A DNA stretch of 64,000 nt from Mesotoga infera (GTDB lineage Bacteria > Thermotogota > Thermotogae > Petrotogales > Kosmotogaceae), in contig DSBT01000175.1 of assembly GCA_011045915.1 (NCBI GenBank), positions 1-64,000 on the forward strand, written 5' to 3'. Every line of letters begins with the position of its first letter. Positions within the stretch are counted from its first letter, which is position 1. Made by a program: the position numbers and the translations under genes. Below are positions 1-8,542 of this stretch, in pieces. The notes under the pieces are model-generated. The model saw only the letters and a program-made list of their open reading frames with translations, was not told where the DNA came from and made no database searches.

Positions 1-19
1 AAAAAAAACGACACGTCTT

Positions 20-1438
20 CTATCTGCTCCATCCTTCCGAATCGAATATCTCTTGAACAACCGCTTTTGCCTGCTCATAAGATTTCGTTCTAGGATCTCT
101 TAGAAGAAGCTCGACGATAAGATCGGGATTCTTCTCTTCAAAGGCTTCGAGAGCCCACTCCATCCTGAGTATTCTTGGTTTCAAGTACCACTGAATGACC
201 CTCTCGGGTAATGCCGGATTAATCTCCTCTACGTGAATTCCACCTCTGTCTACTATCGCAGGAACTTCAACTGCAACATCGTCATCAATATCTGCAATAA
301 CACCTTCATTCAGAGTGTTCACAACTAATCTTGCCGAATTTCCATTTACAATTGCGTCAATAAAGGGAATATGCTGCTCACCGCTCATCGAATCCCTATC
401 GTAAAGTTGATTTGCCTCTCTCGTGAAATCGCCTGACAGACCTTTCGAACCGTCGATTATCAGCTTCTCCAGACTCACGTCGGGAAACTGCTCGATTGCC
501 TTTGCTAGAGCAATAGTTGCATCAGTAACCTCTCTAAGCTGCTCTCTGTACCACTTCCAGCCAGGCACGGAATCCGGGCTACCCCAAGGACTACCATACC
601 ACTTCTCCATAGTATGCTGGTCGTAATGATACTTCCACCCGCTATTTCGTACGGTATCTCCGATTGGAACCAAACCGTAGAATGAATACATGTCAAGAGC
701 AGCGGGCGACATCTGGACATTGAAGGGATTTGACGGCTGGAACTTGCTGCATTCATAACTTGACGCGTAATCCTCAAACAAAGGATAGAGATCCTCCCCA
801 TTTCTTCTAAACCTGTTCAGCCATATCCCGTGGTTTACTCCGGCAACCTGCCAGTCAAGCTCAGATTTGTTTACTCCAAGTGTCTCGGCAACCTCCAGAA
901 CATCGTAATGGCCATGGCAGAATCCTATCATTCGGATTTCCGAATGCCTTCTTATCAGAGTTGTACCCTCAAAAACCGGATTGGCTGCCTGAAGAAGCCA
1001 TGCATTCGGTGCACGCTTCTCAATCATTTCCGCGATTTCTAAGAAGTACGAGAGTTGATTCCAGTTAGTCAGAGTGTAGTAATCTGAGACCATGTTGAAC
1101 TCTTGAGTGTCTATCCCTCTGCAATAGCCGAACTTCTCGCCGATTGCCCTCACTCTTTCCAGGAAAGAGTGTCCTCCGACCAATGCCGAGTTAATCACAA
1201 AATCGCTTCCCTCTATAGCTTCTTCCAACTCTACAGTCTTAGTGAACTGAAGACTTGTGCCCATCTCTTCTGCAAACTTTGATGCAAGGATCTGAACTGC
1301 ATCAAGTCTCCCCTCGTCAATGTCCATCAGTGTTATCTTGCTACCATGAAGACCAATCGTCTTGCACAGATCACTGACCAGCCTGAGAGAAAACACCGCA
1401 CTTCCCGCACCGATTATGCTTATGTTGACTGCCGACAA
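20..1438 (-). CDS. Glycoside hydrolase family 4 enzyme (NAD- and Mn-dependent; AglA/alpha-glucuronidase type)
   Basis: GH4 enzymes cleave glycosides by a redox mechanism using NAD and a divalent metal. Seen: an N-terminal Rossmann motif (GAGSAVFS), the QAANP segment, a CHGH motif and a VAGVNHGIW motif. I start at the TTG at 1438 because GGGAGG lies just upstream; with that start the metal-ligand Cys and His fall at residues 174 and 203, the same numbers I recall for Thermotoga maritima AglA. From memory, subgroups are told apart by the residues after Cys-His, CHGx being linked with alpha-glucuronidases and CHEV with alpha-glucosidases; the substrate here is therefore uncertain, with a uronide plausible. 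It diverges from a sugar ABC operon. Length about 472 residues, normal for GH4. Confidence 0.85.
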   Translation of the reverse strand: MSAVNISIIGAGSAVFSLRLVSDLCKTIGLHGSKITLMDIDEGRLDAVQILASKFAEEMGTSLQFTKTVELEEAIEGSDFVINSALVGGHSFLERVRAIGEKFGYCRGIDTQEFNMVSDYYTLTNWNQLSYFLEIAEMIEKRAPNAWLLQAANPVFEGTTLIRRHSEIRMIGFCHGHYDVLEVAETLGVNKSELDWQVAGVNHGIWLNRFRRNGEDLYPLFEDYASSYECSKFQPSNPFNVQMSPAALDMYSFYGLVPIGDTVRNSGWKYHYDQHTMEKWYGSPWGSPDSVPGWKWYREQLREVTDATIALAKAIEQFPDVSLEKLIIDGSKGLSGDFTREANQLYDRDSMSGEQHIPFIDAIVNGNSARLVVNTLNEGVIADIDDDVAVEVPAIVDRGGIHVEEINPALPERVIQWYLKPRILRMEWALEAFEEKNPDLIVELLLRDPRTKSYEQAKAVVQEIFDSEGWSR

Positions 1439-1600
1439 ACGAATCCCTCCCAGTTGTTTATACGTAAATGATACCACTATCGTGCGTGCCGAAGAAAATT
1501 GCCATTCAGATCGGATTTCATCCTGAAGAAATAACTATGAGAGAAGTCTGCTAAGAAGTTCAGTTATTCCCGAATAGTCACTGGCTTCTGTTCCGAAGAG

Positions 1601-1631
1601 TTGCTTAGTAAAATGTTAACAGGAGTATAAT
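1601..1631 (+). promoter_or_regulatory. Probable sigma-A promoter of the sugar ABC operon
   Basis: A perfect TATAAT lies at 1626-1631. TTGCTT at 1601-1606 could be the -35 box, but the 19-base spacer is long. It lies about 80 bases upstream of the binding-protein gene. The rest of the 1439-1710 divergent spacer shows no operator I can name. Confidence 0.45.
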
Positions 1632-1710
1632 CTTCATTAGGTTCTTATTCGGTCTGGGGAAAAGGAAGACTATTGCGCGGCGTGAAGCCGAACAAACAGG
1701 GGGTGTTTTG

Positions 1711-2943
1711 ATGAAAAAGTGTCTTTTGGCAGTTCTTCTTCTCTCCGTAGGTCTGCTCTTTGCCTCTGGAAGTGTTGAGATTTTCAGCTGGTGGACTGGT
1801 GGAGGAGAAGAGGAAGGACTTGCCGCTATCTACGAGGTATTTAGAACCAAGTATCCCGACGTCGAGATAATTAACGCAACCGTCGCCGGTGGAGCCGGTA
1901 CAAACGCAAAAGCTGTCTTGAAAACGAGAATGCTGGGTGGCAATCCTCCTGACTCTTTTCAGGTGCACGGAGGTATGGAACTAATCGACACTTATGTGAT
2001 TACCGGTATGATGGAGCCGCTCACCGATATTCTGGAAAGCTGGGGAATTCTCGATAAGTTCCCCGAAGACATTATGACAATTTGTAGCTATGAGGGAGAA
2101 GTATACTCGATTCCCGTAAACGTTCACAGAGGAAACGTAGTCTTCATTAACAACGAAATCCTTACGAAAGTCGGTATAGACGAAGTCCCTAGCGACGGAC
2201 CGGGATTTCTGGAAGTCTGTGCAAAGATTGAAGAAGCCGGTTATGTTCCACTCTCCCTTGGAGACAAGGACAAGTGGGAGGCCGGTCATCTGTTCGAGAC
2301 CGTGTTGCTTTCGGCTTTGGGTCCAGATAAGTACAACGGTTTGTGGAATGGGACTACAAGCTTCGAAGACTCAGGAATTGAAAGAGCGATAGTAATCTTC
2401 GAAGAACTGATTAAGTATGTAAACGAAGACCATGCCGCTCTCACCTGGCAGGATGCCACAAGGATGGTCTTCGATGGAAAGGCTGCCTTCAACGTAATGG
2501 GAGACTGGGCAGAAGGTTATCTGAAAACCTTGGGCTGGACACCGGGAGAGGAGTTCAGCTGGATGGCAGTTCCAGGAACCGAGGGCTCCTTCATGGTAGT
2601 AACTGATACATTTGGCCTGCCGAAGGGCGCACCAAACAGAGAAAATGCTCTTAAGTGGCTGGAAATAGTTGCCTCAGTCGAAGGTCAAGATGCATTCAAC
2701 CCGATAAAGGGTTCGATTCCTGCAAGACTAGATGCAGACAAATCACTCTACGATCCTTACCTCACATGGTCTATGGAGGACTTCTCCACAAACAACCTGT
2801 GTCCTTCTATAGCTCATGGATCTGCCGCGCCTGAAGGCTTTATAACCGAGCTGAACGATGCTGTAAACATCTTTATTACTACAAAAGATAGAGCAGCTTT
2901 CCTGAACGCCATTGAAAACGCTGCAGAAGACTACATCAACTAA
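1711..2943 (+). CDS. Sugar ABC transporter substrate-binding protein (CUT1; possibly glucose/mannose)
   Basis: Extracytoplasmic binding protein that delivers sugar to the two permeases encoded next. It has a typical signal peptide (MKK, then a hydrophobic run ending near ASG, about residue 20) followed by the SWWTGGGEEEG segment and the AGGAG loop typical of the CUT1 family. The wording of the mature N-terminus recalls glucose/mannose binders of the Thermus/Pseudomonas GtsA type, but substrate is inference. ATG at 1711 is chosen over the TTG at 1708 because GGGGGTG lies 5 bases before it. A strong hairpin follows the stop, a common way to make more binding protein than permease. No ATPase is encoded here, so a shared ATPase elsewhere must power it. 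Confidence 0.88.
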   Translation: MKKCLLAVLLLSVGLLFASGSVEIFSWWTGGGEEEGLAAIYEVFRTKYPDVEIINATVAGGAGTNAKAVLKTRMLGGNPPDSFQVHGGMELIDTYVITGMMEPLTDILESWGILDKFPEDIMTICSYEGEVYSIPVNVHRGNVVFINNEILTKVGIDEVPSDGPGFLEVCAKIEEAGYVPLSLGDKDKWEAGHLFETVLLSALGPDKYNGLWNGTTSFEDSGIERAIVIFEELIKYVNEDHAALTWQDATRMVFDGKAAFNVMGDWAEGYLKTLGWTPGEEFSWMAVPGTEGSFMVVTDTFGLPKGAPNRENALKWLEIVASVEGQDAFNPIKGSIPARLDADKSLYDPYLTWSMEDFSTNNLCPSIAHGSAAPEGFITELNDAVNIFITTKDRAAFLNAIENAAEDYIN

Positions 2944-2952
2944 TCCTTGCAA

Positions 2953-2980
2953 AATGGGGCCCGCATCTGTGGGCCCCATT
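2953..2980 (+). terminator. Intercistronic hairpin (attenuator) after the sugar-binding protein
   Basis: A perfect 10-base-pair stem (2953-2962 with 2971-2980, core GGGGCCC/GGGCCCC) and an 8-base loop. No U-run follows, so it may act as partial terminator or mRNA-stabilising 3' end, raising the ratio of binding protein to permeases. Its right arm abuts the ribosome site of the next gene. Confidence 0.7.
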
Positions 2981-2987
2981 GTTGGAG

Positions 2988-3926
2988 GTGTTCCAGATCA
3001 AGAGGAAGACAAAACGAGGGATTATTTCCTTTTTCATACTTTCGCCAACTTTTGCGGCGATAGGGGTTTTCGTTTATTTCTTTATTGGTTGGACGAGTAG
3101 AACTTCTCTTTCCAACTGGAATAGTTTTGCTAGACTTCTTAAAGGCGAATTCGAATTTGTCGGATTGCGAAACTATTTCAGGCTCTTCGAAGATCCCAGG
3201 TTTCAAACCGATCTGTGGAACACTTTGTACTTCACTCTTTTCTTTATTCTAGGTTGTCTCCTACTGGGGATTGTTTTGGCAGTACTGATTGATCGTAATC
3301 TCAAGGGATCTAGTGTTTTTAGAAATATTTATCTGTTTCCCATGGCACTCTCATTCGTTGTGACTGGAGCAGTCTGGAGATGGATTTTCGCTCCCGGGAT
3401 TCTTCCAAACAGTCCACAGGGTATGAACCTTCTCTTAAATCTAGTGGGGTTGGATTTCTTTCAATGGAAGTGGTTCACCAGCACTGAGAGTTTCCTCAAT
3501 TTCAACATAGCACTGATTCCGGTGATAATAGCAGCTGTGTGGCAGATGTCAGGCTATACAATGGCCATGTACCTTGCAGGGCTTCGTGGGATTTCCCAGG
3601 ATCTGGTGGAAGCTGCAGAAGTTGATGGAGCAACAGGTTGGCAGATCTTCTGGAAGATCAAGTTTCCCATTCTAAGACCGATAACTCTAAGCGCAATGAT
3701 TATTTTAGGCCACATCTCGCTGAAGATCTTTGATCTTGTTTACGCTATGACCGGCAGTGGCCCGAACAACGTGACCGACGTTCCGGCCATCTACATGTTT
3801 GAAACCACTTTCAGAGCGAACAAATATGCAACTGGCTCGGCAATAGCGATAATAATGCTCCTCATGGTCGCAGTTGTCATAATACCTTACCTTGCTTCTG
3901 CCTTCAGAAAGGAGAAAAGGATATGA
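2988..3926 (+). CDS. Sugar ABC transporter permease, MalF type
   Basis: Inner-membrane permease of a CUT1 importer. Six hydrophobic segments are visible, plus the EAA loop that docks the ATPase ([14 protein letters not shown], about residue 210). The start is ambiguous. In-frame TTG (2979, 2982) and GTG (2988) codons lie within or before the only good ribosome site, GGAGGTG at 2984-2990. The codon properly spaced from it is ATC at 2997, giving an N-terminus of basic residues then TM1. I list GTG 2988 as the nearest canonical start; ATC initiation is an open alternative. The stop overlaps the next start by 4 bases. Confidence 0.85.
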   Translation: MFQIKRKTKRGIISFFILSPTFAAIGVFVYFFIGWTSRTSLSNWNSFARLLKGEFEFVGLRNYFRLFEDPRFQTDLWNTLYFTLFFILGCLLLGIVLAVLIDRNLKGSSVFRNIYLFPMALSFVVTGAVWRWIFAPGILPNSPQGMNLLLNLVGLDFFQWKWFTSTESFLNFNIALIPVIIAAVWQMSGYTMAMYLAGLRGISQDLVEAAEVDGATGWQIFWKIKFPILRPITLSAMIILGHISLKIFDLVYAMTGSGPNNVTDVPAIYMFETTFRANKYATGSAIAIIMLLMVAVVIIPYLASAFRKEKRI

Positions 3927-4735
3927 CCAAGAAGATTGTAATCTATATCCTTCTTGCGGTTTTCGCATTGTTCTTTCTGATGCCTATATATGTGTTATTG
4001 GCAACAAGCCTCAAACCCCTTAAAGAAGTTGGTCTTGAGCGAATGTGGTTTCCGCCGAACAATCTTTCCCTAGATGGGTTTGCCAAGGCTTTCAGTCGTC
4101 TTGCTCCCAACTTGAGAAACTCTTTCCTGCTGGTGATCCCTGCGACACTTCTATCGGCAATCGTTGGATCGGTAAACGGATATGTATTGTCTAAACTGAA
4201 GTTCAGGTACTCAGATCTTCTCTTTGCTCTCGTTCTCTTTGGAATGTTTATTCCTTATCAGAGCGTTCTTTTTCCTTTAATACGCTTTCTTCAAGACATC
4301 GGGCTTTACGGCTCCTTATGGGGATTGATATTGGTTCACGTGGTCTATGGTCTGCCGATAACCACCCTGATTTTCAGGAATTACTACAGCGAAGTGCCTA
4401 CGGAATTAATCGAAGCGGCCAGTATAGACGGAGCAGGCATTTTCAAGACATATCTGAAAGTTTTGTTTCCGATATCCCTTCCCGGTTTTGTAGTAGTGGT
4501 CATATGGCAGTTCACGAATATTTGGAATGAATTTCTTTTCGCCGTGACAGTTACCAGTGACCCGACAAAACAGCCGATTACCGTAGCACTTGTGAATCTG
4601 GCTGGGAGTCAAGTTGTCGAGTGGAATGTCCAGATGGCCGGCGCACTGCTTGCCGCTCTACCAACACTTATAGTCTATATACTGCTCGGAAAGTACTTTC
4701 TGAGAGGGCTTCTTGCTGGTTCTGTCAAAGGATGA
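3923..4735 (+). CDS. Sugar ABC transporter permease, MalG type
   Basis: Second permease of the CUT1 importer. It has an N-terminal TM (residues 6-27), several further TM helices and the EAA loop ([17 protein letters not shown], near residue 155). About 270 residues is the usual MalG length. ATGA overlap with the upstream permease implies translational coupling. This is the last gene of the operon; the 63 bases to the convergent gene at 4799 contain no clear terminator hairpin. Confidence 0.88.
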   Translation: MTKKIVIYILLAVFALFFLMPIYVLLATSLKPLKEVGLERMWFPPNNLSLDGFAKAFSRLAPNLRNSFLLVIPATLLSAIVGSVNGYVLSKLKFRYSDLLFALVLFGMFIPYQSVLFPLIRFLQDIGLYGSLWGLILVHVVYGLPITTLIFRNYYSEVPTELIEAASIDGAGIFKTYLKVLFPISLPGFVVVVIWQFTNIWNEFLFAVTVTSDPTKQPITVALVNLAGSQVVEWNVQMAGALLAALPTLIVYILLGKYFLRGLLAGSVKG

Positions 4736-4798
4736 CAAAATTCCTGATATGATTCTCGACCTTGAACGCAAGACTGCTCCGGGTGATCACACAATCTT

Positions 4799-5809
4799 TC
4801 ATGTAAGATTGCTGAAGATTTCAACAAGCCGACTCTCAAGTGTATTTCCGCTCCGATCTCTTGAGGCTATGAGGTGAGTATGAAGTTGTTTCCCGACCAT
4901 TTCTGTCATAGTGAAGCCGGTCTTTTCTTGCATGGTATTGTGAAAGCTCTTCGCAATTTTCTCTCCAAATTCCTCAAGCAAGTAGGCGTATGTCATCCCA
5001 TATATAACAAACTCGGTGAACATATCCTCCCATGAGGTATACTTCTCTCCGTATGAGGCGAGAACACCTTTTGCAAAGGGAGTCTCCCTGAGCCCTCTTA
5101 CAAGCTCGGCATTCCGAGAGAGAAACGGATCTATAAGCGGGTGGCAGAACTCGTGAAAAGCTACTATTCTCGACCATACACGGTTCTCAGAGTAACCGGA
5201 GAACTCCTCACAAGGAGCCGTGACCCCCGGTTCATATGGCCACTTCGAAGTCGCTTTACCCGGATATCTCGCAATACAGTAGAGCCCTTCATATCCCGCT
5301 GCACCAAGGGAGACAAGTTCAGGAAAAAGGGGATTTGGAGCGAAAACTAGATTTGCTTCAAGTCTTCCAAAAAAACCTGCGATTGTGCTATCAATGGTGC
5401 TACCTGCAAAGGCAAGGGCAGCGTCTTTTTCAATCTCCTTCCATTTTGGAGCCTGGCTTTCCCAGATGTTCTCCAGAGTTCCCCCTCTTACGACTTCCCT
5501 TAGTTCCATGTTCACACCGCTCCTGCACAGATTCGGTTCATATCTCTCGAGGAATGGCGGGAAGGCAACAGGTTCGAGATCTGGCCATGAGTGGCTCAAA
5601 ATGTAAGTGAAGAGAAAATAGGAAGGAGTAACATCTCTCAATAGTCTCTCGAGTTCATGGAAATGGAGCTCACTTTCTTCAATGAAGTCCTCTGTCTCAA
5701 GATAGAGAGGGTGGTGCCTGTGGGACCTTTGCTTTTCACTACTATTGAGCTCCGTCGTCATAAGAGCGAGAGCCATTAGTCGGATCCGCTTGTCACTCTC
5801 GACTTTCAT
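4799..5809 (-). CDS. Putative zinc metallopeptidase with HExxH motif (DUF4932-like)
   Basis: No family I can name with certainty. Seen: an HEFCH motif at residues 219-223, the HExxH signature of zinc peptidases, followed about 45 residues later by WEDMFTEF, whose Glu (about residue 266) could be the third ligand. That arrangement resembles the DUF4932 group. No signal peptide or TM helix is evident, so it is probably cytoplasmic. The ATG at 5809 follows a strong AAGGAGG site. The gene stands alone, with a hairpin in its leader (5834-5865). Length 336 residues. The function and substrate are unknown. Confidence 0.6.
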   Translation of the reverse strand: MKVESDKRIRLMALALMTTELNSSEKQRSHRHHPLYLETEDFIEESELHFHELERLLRDVTPSYFLFTYILSHSWPDLEPVAFPPFLERYEPNLCRSGVNMELREVVRGGTLENIWESQAPKWKEIEKDAALAFAGSTIDSTIAGFFGRLEANLVFAPNPLFPELVSLGAAGYEGLYCIARYPGKATSKWPYEPGVTAPCEEFSGYSENRVWSRIVAFHEFCHPLIDPFLSRNAELVRGLRETPFAKGVLASYGEKYTSWEDMFTEFVIYGMTYAYLLEEFGEKIAKSFHNTMQEKTGFTMTEMVGKQLHTHLIASRDRSGNTLESRLVEIFSNLT

Positions 5810-6151
5810 CTTCCACCTCGCCTCCTTATGATCCTTTCGACCCCTCCCTTCAATGAAGTCGAAAGAACCATTATCTGAACTTCGGTACAGGAATCATATC
5901 AGAGAGTCTTGACCAACTAAACCTCGCTTGTCCCCGATAAAAGAACTATACTGGTTATTGAGAAACGTCAGTACCTGTCCTTCATGGGATACTGCTTCAA
6001 GAAAAATACGCAAAACGGAGTACAAACCGGATCAGCATCTGGAGGTCTATCTGCAATCACTCCGCAACGTCTCTTCACCAAATGAGAAGCATCGAACTAG
6101 ATAATCAGGGAGTACAAATCAGTGTATCCGACCAAGAACGGTTAGTCAAAA
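5810..6151. other. 342-base non-coding gap
   Basis: The left part is the leader of the minus-strand metallopeptidase and holds a hairpin. The rest shows no convincing promoter pair. A 33-codon plus-strand ORF starting at 5984 lacks a ribosome site and is probably chance. GGAGTACAAA occurs twice (near 6017 and 6109), too short to interpret. Confidence 0.5.
5834..5865 (-). promoter_or_regulatory. Leader hairpin upstream of the metallopeptidase gene
   Basis: CTTTCGAC (5834-5841) pairs perfectly with GTCGAAAG (5858-5865); a small palindrome TTCAATGAA lies inside. It ends 25 bases before the start codon, so it would lie in the mRNA leader. No U-run follows. Regulatory role is inference. Confidence 0.35.
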
Positions 6152-6967
6152 TCAGACTCTCAGGCTAGATACATCTGCGTAATAAAGAAAAACATCCCTT
6201 ACTCTCTCGAAAGGTCTGAATCCATTAGAGAGGAAGGGGCCCAAATCAAATGATTCACTAACCATAGCATGAATACGGAAGAAACTCTTCGCCCGCGAAT
6301 AGTAAAGAAGCTCCTTCAGGAAATTCTCAACACCATCTTCGTCTGCCATACATATGAAGTTGATATCAAGGCAACCCTTAGATTTGGAATTCCTTGATAC
6401 AACCGCCCAGTTCGCTCCGCCCACAAGCCTCACCGGATCGTTCAGGAATCTTCTTTTGTTTGAGATTTCCTTTGGAATAAACATCCAGTCTTCACTGATA
6501 TGATCATCGATTTCCGGAATCTCATCGCTTTCTAGTAAATTTATGGGACAGGGAGTAAGTTCGCCAATCTCTTTCTGGAGATTTGTGAATACGGCGATTC
6601 GTCTGAACCCGAAAGCTTCGTTCATCTTTATCGAAGCGGTGTTGTCAAAATAGGTCGAAAAATAAAGCCTCTCAAGTCCCAAACTTTCGGCAAGCTTTAG
6701 CATCTCTCCGCCCATCTCCCTCCCGAATCCTCTTCCCTGATAGAGTGGATCGATTCTCATTCCTTCCATCCAACCAACTTTGCGACTGAAGAGCCTGAGG
6801 TTGTCTATACCAATAAGTTTTCCTCCCTTCCAGAGTCCCATGAAATGACATGAAGGGTCGCGAACCCACTTCTCAAAGACTTGGGGTATATAATCATCGC
6901 CTTCCCATATTGTCTCAACGATTTCCTTCACCCTTAAGCGATCGGCTCTCCTAAGTCGCTTTATCAT
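6152..6967 (-). CDS. GNAT-family N-acetyltransferase
   Basis: Residues 1-140 form a GNAT acetyltransferase domain: the acetyl-CoA site is seen in the MRIDPLYQGRGFGREMG stretch (about residues 70-86), and NEAFGFRR fits the final helix/strand. The remaining 130 residues look like a second, degenerate GNAT-like half without a clear CoA loop. Substrate unknown. The start (ATG 6967) overlaps the stop of the upstream racemase gene by 4 bases, so the two are probably made together; the acetyl acceptor might therefore be an amino acid or D-amino acid, which is inference. Confidence 0.8.
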   Translation of the reverse strand: MIKRLRRADRLRVKEIVETIWEGDDYIPQVFEKWVRDPSCHFMGLWKGGKLIGIDNLRLFSRKVGWMEGMRIDPLYQGRGFGREMGGEMLKLAESLGLERLYFSTYFDNTASIKMNEAFGFRRIAVFTNLQKEIGELTPCPINLLESDEIPEIDDHISEDWMFIPKEISNKRRFLNDPVRLVGGANWAVVSRNSKSKGCLDINFICMADEDGVENFLKELLYYSRAKSFFRIHAMVSESFDLGPFLSNGFRPFERVRDVFLYYADVSSLRV

Positions 6968-8025
6968 AGGTACACTTTCCTCACATAGGGGGATGTCATT
7001 ACTCTCAGCAGTGCTCCGTAAGACATTCTGAAGGGAATCGAGTCACCAACAGCAAAGGACTTCTCGGAATCTGTTACATCCACTATCAGATGGTCGCTCG
7101 AAGCATGAATTATTTCACATCCACTTACCAAAGGTGTCAATCCGGAGGGAACCACATCTTGTTCACCAAGATCAAGTATAGCCTTCATTCTCTTTCCTTT
7201 ATCTACGAACCTTGGAATACGACCAAAGGCATCATGACCGATATCGCCAATTGGTATTGAGGGCTTCTCTGCAAGTTCGATAATCTCTCCTACTAGAGTG
7301 AATGTGTTCTGTAAGGTTCCCGGAACTCTTCGGTTGTTTGTGACGTCTGTTCCACACATTATCGATTCTCCCAGTCGAAAGTGATTTATGCCTTCAGGAA
7401 GGTTTTTCTCTTCAAGCAACGGTAATGAAGCTGTGTTTCCGGCAGAGTACCGCCTAAATGTGTAACCGGTAGTCCCTTTCAGTGATTCTCCCAGACTGAG
7501 AAGGATTTCAAATTTCTCTGGAGTTGCAATTACTCCTCCAAAACATCCAAGATTAGTGCCGATTCCATCAAGGTCCTTGCCGACGATTGAGAGTGCTTTC
7601 TCAAGAACTTCTTGCGCTTCATAAAACATGACTCCCTCTCTAAGGTCTCCCGTATCTACCATATATATGAACTTCAATTTCTTCTCAGTTTCAGAAGAAA
7701 TCTCCTTTAATCTGGAAAGACTATCAAGATCTCCGACAAGCACTGAATCAACAAGCTCAACAACTTCGCGAAATCGCGATTTCTCTGGAAGTCTGAGCAG
7801 AATTAAGCTTGAATTGATGCCCGCGCTTTTCAGCCTTGCGACATTCTCGAGTCTTGATTCGCCAATTTCCGTAATCCCGTTTTCAAGTAGAGACATCGCT
7901 ATCTCAGTATCTCCGCACACAACTTTAGTTACTGCAGCCACCTCAACCCCATTACTTCTGGCAAGCTCCAAGATCTTTCTTGAATTCTTCGCTATGCTTT
8001 TCTTATTCACTTCAACATAAGCCAT
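6964..8025 (-). CDS. PLP-dependent alanine/ornithine-racemase family protein
   Basis: Fold-type III PLP enzyme of the alanine racemase N-terminal family, closest in feel to ornithine/lysine racemases. The PLP lysine is seen in VTKVVCGD (about residue 34); IGESRLEN, GTNLGCFGG and FRLGESIMCGTD are further family segments. About 353 residues. Thermotoga cell walls are known to contain D-lysine, so a broad-specificity racemase for wall synthesis is a reasonable guess, not shown here. ATG 8025 has a GGGGGTG site 6 bases upstream. Operon with the GNAT gene (4-base overlap). Confidence 0.8.
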   Translation of the reverse strand: MAYVEVNKKSIAKNSRKILELARSNGVEVAAVTKVVCGDTEIAMSLLENGITEIGESRLENVARLKSAGINSSLILLRLPEKSRFREVVELVDSVLVGDLDSLSRLKEISSETEKKLKFIYMVDTGDLREGVMFYEAQEVLEKALSIVGKDLDGIGTNLGCFGGVIATPEKFEILLSLGESLKGTTGYTFRRYSAGNTASLPLLEEKNLPEGINHFRLGESIMCGTDVTNNRRVPGTLQNTFTLVGEIIELAEKPSIPIGDIGHDAFGRIPRFVDKGKRMKAILDLGEQDVVPSGLTPLVSGCEIIHASSDHLIVDVTDSEKSFAVGDSIPFRMSYGALLRVMTSPYVRKVYL

Positions 8026-8104
8026 CTAGATCACCCCCAACAAATTATATATTAAGCTTGCCGCCCAGTTTCAGCAGCCCGTCATTTGGGAAGCGAAGCT
8101 GTCG

Positions 8105-8110
8105 TATAAT
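8105..8110 (+). promoter_or_regulatory. -10 box just upstream of the DUF123 gene
   Basis: A perfect TATAAT ends only 9 bases before the ATG at 8120, so transcription should begin within 2-3 bases of the start codon. No consensus -35 box at proper spacing. The 94-base divergent spacer holds nothing else I recognise. Confidence 0.5.
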
Positions 8111-8119
8111 ATCTACATT

Positions 8120-8542
8120 ATGGATTACAATAAAGGCGACTATGTTGTTCTTTTCTTTCTCAAAGAGACGGTTGAGGTTTCTAGCCGCTGCCGGAAGTGG
8201 ACCCTTGATTCTGGCTATTACATGTATGTTGGTTCGGCGATGAGCTCTTTAGCAGAAAGAGTGAAGAGGCACCTAATCGAAGAAAAAAGAAAATACTGGC
8301 ATATTGACTACTTGAGGGAGAATGCCGAGGTTGTGGCCGCTCTGCTTCTTCCGACAGAAGAGCAAAGAGAGGAAGAGCTTTCAAATCTCGTCTCCGAGTA
8401 TGGTGAAGCAGTCCCCGGGTTTGGAGCTTCAGACTGCTCAACGGATTCGAATCTCTACAGACTCGAATCGAGGAATATGGGGAGAGTCTTTTCTTCTATC
8501 GTTTGCAAATGGAGGGATAGGTGTGATAGCTTTTTTGACTGA
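8120..8542 (+). CDS. DUF123 (GIY-YIG-like) domain protein
   Basis: Small protein (140 residues) of the DUF123 family, whose fold is related to GIY-YIG nucleases; some members are fused to endonuclease III in archaea. Family marks seen: GYYMYVGSAMSSL (residues 34-46), HIDYLR and a final VPGFGASDC. Role in this organism unknown; a DNA-related function is only suggested by the family. No ribosome site precedes the ATG and a TATAAT lies 9 bases upstream, so the mRNA may be leaderless. The 3' end overlaps the next gene by 20 bases. Confidence 0.8.
   Translation: MDYNKGDYVVLFFLKETVEVSSRCRKWTLDSGYYMYVGSAMSSLAERVKRHLIEEKRKYWHIDYLRENAEVVAALLLPTEEQREEELSNLVSEYGEAVPGFGASDCSTDSNLYRLESRNMGRVFSSIVCKWRDRCDSFFD

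Noticed and set aside
1441-1475. Short palindrome TTTATACGTAAA near the GH4 start
   Set aside because: Too short and imperfect to call an operator; lies just upstream of the chosen TTG but has no second copy near the sugar operon promoter.
1648-1692. Possible leader hairpin before the sugar-binding protein
   Set aside because: Only 4-5 base pairs with a large loop; not distinguishable from chance.
4732-4880. Open frame continuing past the MalG-type permease stop, reading [15 protein letters not shown] and on
   Set aside because: It has no ribosome site, soon runs antisense into the metallopeptidase gene and matches no family I can name; it could be a gene remnant but there is no support.
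5984-6084. 33-codon plus-strand ORF in the 5810-6151 gap
   Set aside because: No ribosome site or promoter at proper spacing and no recognisable product.
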